A stretch of 64,000 nucleotides of DNA, from NCBI GenBank assembly GCA_003864495.1, contig ML133374.1, forward strand, positions 310,001 through 374,000, in the 5' to 3' direction. This document shows positions 33,643-44,188 of this stretch, piece by piece. Under the pieces are notes generated by a model, which saw only the letters and a program-made list of their open reading frames with translations, was not told where the DNA came from and searched no databases. The stretch's first letter is position 1, and every line of letters begins with the position of its first letter. Source of the DNA: Nemopilema nomurai. Its lineage: Eukaryota > Cnidaria > Scyphozoa > Rhizostomeae > Rhizostomatidae. The position numbers and the translations under genes are program-made.

Positions 33643-36600
33643 ATGGCCACCAGCCAAGAAGAGGATGTTTCGGTAGAAAACCCAGCATGGAAGGTTGCTA
33701 GAGAAGCACTGCAAACAATTGATGGTCACTCTAAGACAGAGCAAAAAGATCAACCCCAGGAACCTAAAAAAGACCAGTTTTATAATCAATCTGGAGCTTT
33801 TTTGCCACAAGATAGTCCCAGACAGTATAATTATAATTATTACCCTCAACAGCCTTATAGTGGCTATAATCAAAGGTAATTCAAATATTCTCCATATTGC
33901 TGCTAATTTTTTATCAGTGTTTTGCGTCATATGTTCATACTAAAACCATAAAACAGACATCTAAAAATTTTGTTCAAATGCTTAAAATCCTTAACATTGC
34001 ACAGTATCATACATGCAGCTATCTTATGCATAAATGTTTTTCTCCATTGGTACTTAAGAGCATGTTCATGTAACTATAATATTGTATGTTCATCAGTGGT
34101 CTATACCCATCAGACATACCTACCCCAGCAAACCAAAGTAATAATTGGAGAAAGCAAACCAGCTCTGCTTCAGAACTAGATTGCTATTTTCCACGCAGTT
34201 TTAAATGTGGTATTTTGCTTTACTTTCAGGCCTGGCCCATCATACCCATATTCACATTTTCAGCAGCCATTTGATTCCCAACCTCCTTATCGACCTCCAT
34301 TATACCCCAACGTCTATAATGAACAATACCAAGGCCAGCCACATTATCCACCTAACGATGGCTTTTACATGCCACCCCAAATGCCTCAGGGACCCCCACA
34401 TGGAATGCCAATGCCTAGGCAAGGACCTCAAATGATGCACAGACCACCAGCTCTGCACCACAACTATGAAGCAAGAAGACCAACAAACGATGATGACAAC
34501 AGAAATGAGGTATCCTACCAACAACCCAAAGTTCATTATCAGGTTTGTATTTTATTTATCATTTGTGATAAGACTAAGGTGTTAACATATTACATTTCAT
34601 GTTAGTAGCCTCGTATTAATAGGGGTTGGCGAGGAAGAGTGCCTAAGTGAAAACATGTGTGTTTTGTTATGGTGTCATCTTTTCATTTGGTCTTCAAGGA
34701 TCTATATGCTAGACACTTTGCTTCAAAAGGTTTTGGTTATAAATGATTACTACAAAATGTAGACAAGACTAGGTTGTCAGATAATGGCAAGATCTGTGGA
34801 GAATGAATAATGTTTCAATATTGATTGTTTTGTTTTAGAAGCAGCCAGAAAGAAAACAGGTTGAACTTCAGAATGGCAAGGAGAGCTTCATTGAGCATCC
34901 TAAAGAGAATAGCTACCCTTCTCAATGGAAAGATGCGAATGCAGGTAGAAGCCCACAGCTGCCTCCTCAAAAGAGATCATATTCAGATGTTGCTAAAGGC
35001 AATCAAAGTTTCATAAATCAAAAGAAGGGAAGAGGTTTGTCATCTCTCATACATTATCTCACTTTAGGTGCCATGTCCTTAGAATTGTGGAATTATTGTA
35101 CCCAATACCACCTGATGATTTTTTGCTTGGAACAATTTTTCACTTATCTTCTTCATTTTGAATTAGGATTCCTTCCCTTGCTTTTTTTATAGCTTACACC
35201 AGAAAAACATTACACTGTTTTCCGCTGTTTACCCTCCAGAAAATGCTTCTCTTGATGAGTAAAATATTTCTAATTAATTTGTTGCTGTTGTTAGATATTG
35301 CATGGAGCCTTGTTTTCTTTATAACCAAAAAACATTGTAAGCTCCAAAACATGCACTGTCATGATGTTGATTAGTTTAAAAGAGTTGTTCAAACATTTAT
35401 GGATCAATGTATATATATTGATAAATGTTGTTTCTTTCTAGGTGGCTTTAAAATGACATTCAAAACCTCTGTTGGCACTAAAAAGTTCAAACCAGCTTGG
35501 CACTCAGTTGATAACAAACAGAATGAGGAGCTTAATGATGTGCAAAATGAAAAGGAGAACAGCGGTGATCTGAGTAGTGATGCTGATCCAATGAAGAGCC
35601 AAGAAAGAAATGCTGATATGCCGAAGGACCCAGAAGAGTAAGTGTGAACTCCAATTATTGGCAGCTGCATAATCCCTGTCTTGTTTGATGCTGAGTTTGT
35701 GTGCAACTCTCTTCTGCACAAGTATGTTCAAGTGTTTACAGTGTGATAAACACATCACAATAGCTGTTAAGTAAGATTTTGTCATTGTAAATAAGAAACA
35801 TTTTTAAACTAATTTCAAGCTGTCTACATTGTACTCCATGTTCTTCTTACTTAGAAGCTAGTGCTTAAAAGGCATTCCTATGCTTGATTTTAGACAGGAG
35901 AAGAAGCCAAAAGGGTGGCCACCAGCTCTGAGGTAGGTTTCCAGATGTGCTATGCTATTTATGGTATGCTATAAAGTATGGTATAAAGTTGCTATTATCA
36001 TTTGTGGTGGTTTTGTTCTATTTTGAGAATAGTTTTGAGCTGAGTTAGTCTTCTGCACAAGGAAGGTACACATCTCTTGCCATCTTAGAGCTTTTGTTTA
36101 AGCTATTTATATAGTATATTTTGATCACTTAGTGCATTTATTGTAATTTTAATGTGCCACCAAATAAGTTTATATAAACGCATTAGCTGCTGACCAAAAA
36201 GCAATAGGGTGGTATTGGCTTTTGTTTGTGTTGCAAGTCTCATGTCAACTTCTGAGCACGCTGTTGTCATCCATTCCCGTTTTCATTCGTCGTTTGCAAT
36301 TGCTTGTATAGACTTCGATTATTTGCAGGCTTTATGTGAAACAAGCATTTGACAAATGCAAAAATGAACACGAAAAAGATCATTTAGAGATTCATTTCAA
36401 GGAATTACTAGAGAGAGTTTTGTCAGATGGGACTGCATACACGATCGACTGGGACAGCCGTCCGCCACCCAAGTAAGTTTTGGCAACAGAGCAATACAGA
36501 GCTCCTGGAGTTGTTTGGTGCTTCTGGAGTTGTTTGGTGCTTTGGAAATATTGACTTGATGTTTTGGGGTAATTAGGAATCCTGCCGAAAATTTATTCTG

Positions 36601-39600
36601 TTTGTAATGCAGTATTTATGCAATAGGCCTCCTATGGGCCGCCAATGTCTGACGGTCTTTCTAAACAGAAGGTAACAAACGTTTGTTTGAAACAGTGCAC
36701 GCTTGTTTTTTGACAGTTTTGATGATATGCTAAAAAACAAGAAACTAGGAAAAAGTTGGAATCAAAGAAAAAACGTTGGAGCTCGATCTCGAAGTCCTTA
36801 CAGCGCTCGCAGCAGGTCAAAGAGTCGAAGTTACAGCAGAAGTCCTTCCAAAACGCGGGAAGACCGTCGCGAGAAACACGCGGATTGCCGAGGAAAGGTT
36901 GGACGTGGGAGAGGCAAGGGCAAAAGGCCAGGGAGAGGAATTGGCCGAGGGCGAAGAGACCCGGCGAGTGAGAACCAAGGCGGCAAGAAGAAGGGCAAGA
37001 ATTGGATGTGAGTTAGTCATGTGACTTTACCTTTGCAGAAACACGTGCGTGGACGCAGTATCGTAGAGTTCGCTGTAGATCACTATTAGGCTTGTATTGG
37101 GCATGGTTATTTTGCATTGATTATGGTCTCCATGCGATTCAATTTTCATTTGAGTTTTGAAGTACCAGACAACTCTTAACACGTTGCCTGATTCATGAAA
37201 TGAAGTAGAATATCGCGAGTCTTACAACGGGTGTAGCAGAATGTGTTTAGAAGCTTAACATGATTATTACATGCGTACGTTTACTTCTAGGATTGCAACG
37301 CCACCCAGCAGTCCAGATATGGAGGACGAGCAGAATTTGAAAAGAAAGCAGAACAGAGCAAACAGGTTTTCTGAAACCCTGAAAGAGATGAAAGACTCTG
37401 GCAAGAGAATCACTGCAACGATTAACGTTTACGCTGCTAACGACGATGAAGACTCGATTGACTGGAGTGACCTCCACATAGTTGGTACAAATGAAGAACT
37501 CGAGAAGAGATACTTCAGGCTCACTTCCGTACGTGTCGCTAAGTTGCTGTTCTCTTCTTTGAATGTTGCTGTTCTCCTTCTTTGAATGTTGCTGTTCTTC
37601 TTCTTTGAATGTTGCTGTTCTCCTTCTTTGAATGTTGCTGTTCTCCTTCTTTGAATGTTGCTGTTCTCCTTCTTTGAATGTTGCTGTTCTTCTTCTTTGA
37701 ATGTTGCTGTTCTTCTTCTTTGAATGTTGCTGTTCATTTTTGCACGTTTTCTTCCATAAACTACTGTTGCTATTGTTGTTGCTGTTGCACTGGTTCTCCA
37801 AGCATTCAATATCCGTTTTTGGTTTCGCACAGGCACCAGAGCCCTCAATGGTTCGACCGCAGTCAGTTTTAAAAGAGTCTCTCAAGGTGGTGAAACTGAA
37901 GTGGAAAACAAAGCTTGACTATCATTACACGTGCGAGCAGTTGAAAGCCATTCGCCAAGATCTAACGGTATGCATCGCACCACCTTTCTTCTCTCTTCTG
38001 CTTCTCATTTGGTTGAAAGCCATTCGCCAAGATCTAACGGTATGCATCGCACCACCTTTCTTCTCTCTTCTGCTTCTCATTTGGTTGAAAGCCATTCGCC
38101 AAGATCTAACGGTATGCATCGCACCACCTTTCTTCTCTCTTCTGCTTCTCATTTGGTTAGAAATTTTAGACTTTTGCCATCAAACATTTCTATGGTTTTA
38201 CGTGACTATGTCGAGCTTTTCGGTTGTTGGCAACCGGCACAGTGAACTTGAACCCAAATGTCTTTTTTTGACCAGGTCCAAGGTATCAGAAACGATTTTA
38301 CTGTCGAAGTTTACGAAACTCATGCCAGAATTGCTCTGGAAAAGGTAGGCACTGTTAATTATATTAATAATTGATCACAATTTATGGTATACTACACCCG
38401 TCTTTATGCTAGTCTAATGAAAAAATCGGCAATTGATTTTATCAGCCCCTGTGATTACAGAGGTTAATTATTATCTGCCCGCAATAATAGATGCCTCGTT
38501 TTGATTTTGTTAGGGAGATCGAGAAGAATTCAACCAGTGTCAGACTTGTCTCAAATCACTGTACAAAGAGGGGCACAGCGGGCATCCTGACGAGTTCACT
38601 GCTTACAAAATCATCTACGACATCTACACTGATAACACTCTTGGTATCCTTTGTCGCAGTCTCTTGTCTCATATCCCATGTCTCTTGCCTCATGTCTCTT
38701 GTCTTGTCTCATCTCATGTCTTTGTGTTCGCAAGAGTTTGTACCACCTTATTCGTAGCATCTCGAAGTTTCAAAGCGAAGTTGAATCTTAACTCAAATCA
38801 AACAGATATGTCGAACTGTTTGGTGTCACTGTCACCGGAGTTGAAGGAAAGCGAAGCCGTGCGTCATGCCCTCTCCTTGCGGTCGGCCTGGGCTCTGTGC
38901 AATTACCACCACTTCTTTCAGCTTTATTTAACAGCGCCGAATATGTCTGGCTACCTGCTTGATCTTTTTGCAGAAAGGGTCAGGAAGCAAGCCTTAAAGA
39001 TCATGCTCAAATCGTGGGTTGAAGTTACTTATTTTCGTAGCTTTCTCTCTTCATTCCCCTGTTCTATAGCCTAGTACTTCTAATACCCATAGGTATTAAA
39101 CACTGTATACGATGTGTCTTCATGACATTTTAAGTAGCAACGGGGCATAATAGCGAAATATTGATTCGCCCAGTCTGGGATTGAACCCGCCGAAATGCTT
39201 GCAACGCAGTCCACAGGGGTACAAGGGCCTTATCCACTCGGCTTTCACGGCCATTTTGCACGACGCAATATTAGAATTAAAGCAACGTACAACACAACAT
39301 AGTGTAGCATGGCATAGTATCGCAAACAAATATTTGACATATATGACATTACAGATCGTATCAGATGTGGCGCAATCACTTACCATAGCACAAGGTTACA
39401 TTGTGTTAAGCAAAGTAACCCAAATATGGCAAACTGACAGGGAAAATCCCCGCACAGATTTCTGCGATCGAAGCAACATTGAGAAAGTAGTTCAAGCTCA
39501 GTTGGTCAAAAAACATTTTTTAGAGTTTTATAGCCTCGCATTCCCTTTGCTAAACATGGTTCAAAATTAAATTGTAGGTTATTTTTTTCTTGAAATGTTT

Positions 39601-40314
39601 GTGTTCTCTTTCTTCATTGAAGGGTTCGGGTTAGGGTGAGTATTGTTTTTGCTCCCTAGGGTAGATCCCTTTTATGTAAGCTTGAATCTGGCAATCTTAT
39701 AACTGGAATACTTTTGGAGCTTATCTGAAACCAATGTGAAGCATCCAAGTCGACTCTTTTTTCATAAGAAATTTAAGCTTATTTTGCTGATGCCATTTCA
39801 TTAAAAATGATTTTGAGAACCGTGGCCTTTTAAAACTTAAGATTTTTGCTAAGTTGGATAACTTTTTAAATTAACATATTTTTGTTGCTCTTTTTCAAAA
39901 GATGCCGTGGGGGTGTTTTGATTTGATTACTGGCAGCAGTACTAAGGTTAAAATGCACCCCCACCTTTAAGGACATACATATTTGATTAACCTGTTCTTC
40001 TTGCACCAGTTCCATCACCTATAAGCCTACTGAATGGGACCTTTGTTAAACTTGCTTCCTGAATTCGTCCAGCTTGTTTGCTCGAGAAGCCACTTTGTTG
40101 TAACTAATGTCAATGTTCTGTTTTTTCTTCTATGTTCGATGTTTGTCTTGGGTAGGTATCGACCTAGTTTACCCATCAAGTTCATAGAAACAGAGTTAGC
40201 CTTCACTGAAGACGGGCGTGCGCCCAGTGGCTCCGGGAGCTTGGAGCTTCCTTTACGAGGGATTCTTTGAGTGTCGACACCAAGGCATCGAGTGGAATGT
40301 TCACCTCTTCATAA
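33643..40314 (+). CDS. LENG8: LENG8 (SAC3/GANP-family mRNA-export protein), frameshifted near the C terminus
   Basis: Thirteen exons with matching phase: 33643-33875, 34230-34542, 34839-35034, 35442-35637, 35894-35932, 36329-36472, 36717-37007, 37291-37528, 37833-37967, 38276-38344, 38514-38643, 38806-39013 and 40156-40314, about 783 residues. Family landmarks in order: [13 protein letters not shown] near the N terminus; a Tyr/Pro-rich region; [20 protein letters not shown]; an Arg/Ser- and Gly/Arg-rich linker; then the SAC3/PCI-type domain with [48 protein letters not shown] and [16 protein letters not shown]8 proteins are nuclear and act in mRNA processing and export. After 40216 the frame fails; adding one G to the GGG run restores the family C terminus ([15 protein letters not shown], stop 40312-40314). 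Without it the protein would end at the TGA about 50 bases on. Confidence 0.95.
37543..37735. repeat. 23-bp minisatellite just after a LENG8 5' splice site
   Basis: The unit GTTGCTGTTCTCCTTCTTTGAAT (and a CTTCTTC variant) is repeated about eight times, starting 15 bases into the intron after exon 8. It is pyrimidine-rich on the LENG8 strand. Minus-strand frames of over 100 codons across it are repeat artefacts. Confidence 0.95.
37941..38156. repeat. Perfect 72-bp triplication spanning a LENG8 exon end and its 5' splice site
   Basis: The unit starts TTGAAAGCCATTCGCC and is 72 bases long, in three identical copies. The first 27 bases are the coding end of exon 9 (LKAIRQDLT) and the next 45 are intron beginning GTATGC. 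Each copy therefore carries the donor, at 37968, 38040 and 38112. As 72 is a multiple of 3, the frame stays open through all copies. Confidence 0.98.
39165..39251 (-). repeat. tRNA-derived SINE-like sequence
   Basis: On the minus strand there is a B-box-like GGTTCAATCCC (39188-39178) and an A-box-like TGGATAAGG (39237-39229), about 45 bases apart, with a class-II-like GCCGAGTGGATAAGGC D arm. The cloverleaf is incomplete. It lies in the last intron of LENG8. I take it as the head of a SINE; the 3' boundary is not visible. Confidence 0.5.
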
Positions 40315-42550
40315 TGCCGACTGCTCAGTATCGTTAGAGTCGGCTCCCCGGTCATAAGTGCGCCTAGCCTCTCAGTTTGTCGTCAGGTTATATAGCAGAG
40401 TACCGCCTTTTTAATGTGAATCCAGCCCAAGAAGAATGGTGAAGGAGGAATTCATTTCAGATGCAATTTTCCTTCCTCCATGGTCACGTTGTGTTGGTAA
40501 AGATGGAGGATGCGAATGCAGAATCTCCCTAGAGTTCTCCTGTCTGCACGTAGTAAGTGGTTGCTGATTGGCAAGTGGCCACTGATAGACTGTGAAAGTT
40601 CTTTACAAGTTCCCGTAATTGCTGGCCTTCGCTCTCAACGTTTCTTCTGCTTTCATGAACTTCTGAAGGGCGTGAAAATTTTTGCTCTTAAGGCAGAGTT
40701 TTAAGTTTTTGTAAGCTGATGATTCCTTGTCCAGTTTTGAAGTTGCAGGAAAGCCAAAGCATGATGGCCTCACGCACAGGGCAGTACAGTGAGTTGATGA
40801 TGTGACCATAGGCCGCGCTGCGCTGTCACTTCGTCACTATCAGCAGCAAAGACCCATTGAACACTTAGAATCTGGACAGTTGCTTAGTTCAATTTAGCTA
40901 TTGTGGGTTTATCTTTCTGTAAATTACTACAATGCTTCCCCTACTAAAGTTAAAATCCTTGCTTGGATTTAGATGAATAGCTAAGCAGCATATTCCAATT
41001 GAAGGACTGACACATAAGACTTCACAATCCTAATGCGGTTGTCTAAATGGAGTTCAAAGAAAGAAGATACTTCTAGACAGAAATCGATAGAATTTTTTGT
41101 CGAGAGAATTTTTTTAATCAGGTTAGTTAGTCGTTTAAGCTGTTTGTGTTTATTTGTACATCTTGCCTGTAAATATAGAATTTTACGTAACTAGGTGATG
41201 AATTGTTCCAGCAAGTTGTTCTTGTCTTGCTTCCTCGACAGGTCGGACAATTGTGTTGATTGTGTTGTGGGACAAAGTTGTACCCAATGTCTTGTCCTGG
41301 TAGTCCAGACAGGGAGAGGGGGTAGGCCTGTTGGGAAGGTCATTGGTAGCCAGGCAGGGGAGATTGGCAGGCGAGATCGGCAGGCGAGATCTGCAGGCGA
41401 GATCGGCAGGCGAGATCTGCAGGCGAGATCGGCAGGCGAGATCTGCAGGCGAGATTGCCAGTGGAGCCATGGGTCCACCAGCAGACACTGTGTTGCCAAA
41501 GTTGACCAGCTCTAAAGATAGGGACAATTGCGCTATTCTATTGTACCATCATCAGACACAATGTTAAAACTGATAGTTCCAAGGAAGCCATTCATCGCTG
41601 TTTCCAAGACATGGGGCACATTTTTGAAATATTTGCAGCCAATCACAAGGTTGCTGTTCAATTTGCTGTTAGTTTCGTCCCCCTCATAAACAATGTGCTT
41701 TTGACTGTAAGATAAGTGATGTGCTTCCCTTGCCACAGCTATAGACTGATGAATTCAAGATAATTAATATCTTAGGATACAGAAATTTGTTGAAAGCTAA
41801 ATGATAATTCGTTTAATCCATATTCTGGAATTCCCTACCACTCCACTACATGACGGCTTCGTTTCTATTATGAAGGAGGGCAAATTCATTTAAGGCCCCC
41901 TTTTACGTAAGGAGTCAGGCGCCATTGGCGGAGGACCAAAGCCTGAAGTCCGAGGTGGTGGTGGGGCCAAGCTTCAAAGGAGTGGATGGAACTAAATGAC
42001 GTCCACAATAATAAGAAAATCTTTAATTGTTCATTCCATTGAAAGTCCATTAAATTTTGATGCAAGCTAACGGCTTGTACAAAACATGCGCGGTACCCTA
42101 CAGTTCAAGCACTCATTTCCAAGAGCTATCATTTGAGACACAAGAAATACACACCTCAGATTATTTTCAAAACCTTTTTATTACCCATGCAAACAGAAAA
42201 TCGTTGATCAGATTAGTTCAGAAACGAAACATATCTTCATACATTTGCAAAGAGAAAAGTTTAAAATACAAGGTCTATTCTTGCAACCATCTGTTGAAAG
42301 TCCGTTGAATCCTGATACTAGCCACGACATTTACAGTATAATATCACCTTTTAAATTGTAAATTTCGATTGCGTTCTCTTTAGAGCGCAACTACCAATTC
42401 AATAGAAGATTAAACCCAAGTGAGAAAGTAAACAGAATGAGTTAAGTAAACTCGAACTAACAGAATAATGGTATTTCAGAAATCCATGATGGAATCCAGA
42501 AATAACTCGGTACCTTCAATGTGTTTCTAATTTACCATAATTAAAAACAC
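40315..42550. other. Intergenic region downstream of LENG8
   Basis: It contains a 13-bp minisatellite at 41366-41456, listed separately. A minus-strand frame at 40809-40603 is weak and may be an old repeat. No gene could be supported. Confidence 0.5.
41366..41456. repeat. 13-bp minisatellite, seven copies
   Basis: The unit GGCAGGCGAGATC alternates with a CTGCAGGCGAGAT variant, giving a 26-base higher-order period. Open frames on both strands cross it because the unit lacks stop codons. Confidence 0.95.
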
Positions 42551-43892
42551 GATCAAAAAATTTTTCTTAGAATTTTGGCTCCCCTTCGGCAGTCTCCTCG
42601 GTAAGAATTGAGTTAGACTTCTGCGTTCTACTCAAGGTATGTTGGTGATATCAACATCGTGTGCGAGGCAATAGATAGAAGGTATAAGAAGCGGAAGAAA
42701 CAACATTAAAATAAATCCAGAAAATTGCCGCTTCAATTCACAAGAGTATTCAAGTCAAAGCCATCAAACCATGAGAACAAAAGGCTACCAGCTTAAGACC
42801 TTCAGCTATGGATAGAACAGATAAACACTGAAAGTGGCAAAAAGTACCAAACCCTTTTTTCCCACTATAGGGAACAGATTGCAAGCCAAATGGTCATCAA
42901 CAAAGGATCAGCACTCTATGCAGACAAAAACAAGCATTTTAAGCCTCGGATCTTGTACGTATAATGAGAAATGCATTAGAACAATGCAGCAGGAAAGAAA
43001 GATCAGCCAACCCACGTGGAACATTACATTCAAAGGATGCAATGCTCAGGATATCCACAAGAAGACATGGTGTTGGTGTAGTAAAATAATGATAAATTTT
43101 GCCACAGAACAGAAAAACAAATGAGAAAGCTCGAAAAGAAAAATAAATGGTATGAAAAAGGAGGTCATGAAACGGTTATGTTTGTGGAAGAAACGCCAAA
43201 CGAGGAGTTAGCAAAAACGTACAGAAAAGTACCAAAAAGGGGGAAACATGAAAATTCGAGTGGTAGAAAGAGCAGGGGAATTAGAGCTGAAGAGCCACAC
43301 TTGTAGTGGATATGCTCATTTATGCCAAATAATAATAATAGTAAATCACTGACAAGAACACTGGCAAAATCTGATCCATTTCGAAAACCTACGTGCGATC
43401 GGGACAAGTGCAAAGAATGCCAACTAGACTTGGGTGTTGACTGTAAGAGTACAGGCGTTTTCTACCAAATTAAGTGCCAAGGATGTACGAAACAATGAAC
43501 AATAATGGGTTATAAATTGGTGAAACGTGGGAGATAGAATAAACGAACATTTAACTAAATACGAGACAGGCGACAAAACCTCTATTTTCCACAAACACGT
43601 AAAAGAGAAACACCACGGCAAAAGACAAAATATACAGTTAGAAATATTCGCGTCTTGTGGCAACGATGCAATACTACGACAAGTAACAGAGGCTGTACTT
43701 ATTAAAGAATTCAACCCAGAACTAAACAGCAAGAAAGAATGAGGTAATTCAAACGCTCTACGCGACAAACGAATAAAGTTCGACGCAACAAATCAATCGA
43801 GCCAAAAGAAAACGACCTTTAGTAGAACGCAGAAGTCTAACAATTCTTACTGACGAGGCTACTGAAGGGCAGTGGAAATTCTATTTTTTGAT
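42551..43892 (+). mobile_element. Decayed Penelope-like retroelement with terminal inverted repeats
   Basis: The ends are inverted repeats of roughly 75 bases. The left (42551-42632) includes GTTAGACTTCTGCGTTCTAC and the right (43821-43892) is its complement, with small gaps. Inside, on the plus strand, is a reverse-transcriptase core near 42632 reading SRYVGDINIVCEAI, where YVDD has become YVGD. At 43121-43310 is the linker region (FVEETPNEELAKTYRKVPKR), then a Cys-rich segment (CDRDKCKECQLDLG). At about 43527-43742 is a GIY-YIG-domain remnant (INEHLTKYE, FHKHVKEKHHG, EFNPELNSKKE). RT plus C-terminal GIY-YIG is typical of Penelope-like elements. Multiple stops and frameshifts make it inactive. 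Confidence 0.75.
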
Positions 43893-44188
43893 TATGGTTC
43901 ATAAGAACATTAAAGTATAATTGTTCATATAACACACGGGATGTCTTAAAATCGTTGACCCAAAATGCCAGTAACCGAAAACCGAAATCCAGGGGTTGCG
44001 TTAGTTCTTCACGTATTTAGGAATCGCATAAGCTATCCCCAGCCCCCTATATTAAACGGCACATTATTTGACGTCACAATCACTTTCAAGTGTATAAAGG
44101 AGTCGAGCTGGAGCCTGCATCACAATTGCAAAATTAGTTTATTGCAAGTGAGTCGAAACTGAAATTTGGAAGAAGAGAGCTTTCTATA

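Noticed and set aside
33556..33930. Minus-strand 124-codon hydrophobic frame
   Set aside because: It is the antisense shadow of LENG8 exon 1.
37247..37885. Minus-strand frame of 212 codons with repeated [14 protein letters not shown]
   Set aside because: It is antisense to the 23-bp minisatellite and LENG8 exons; the repeat simply lacks stop codons in this phase.
39120..39570. Frames of 88 and 129 codons in the last LENG8 intron
   Set aside because: They cross the tRNA-derived SINE and have no splice support.
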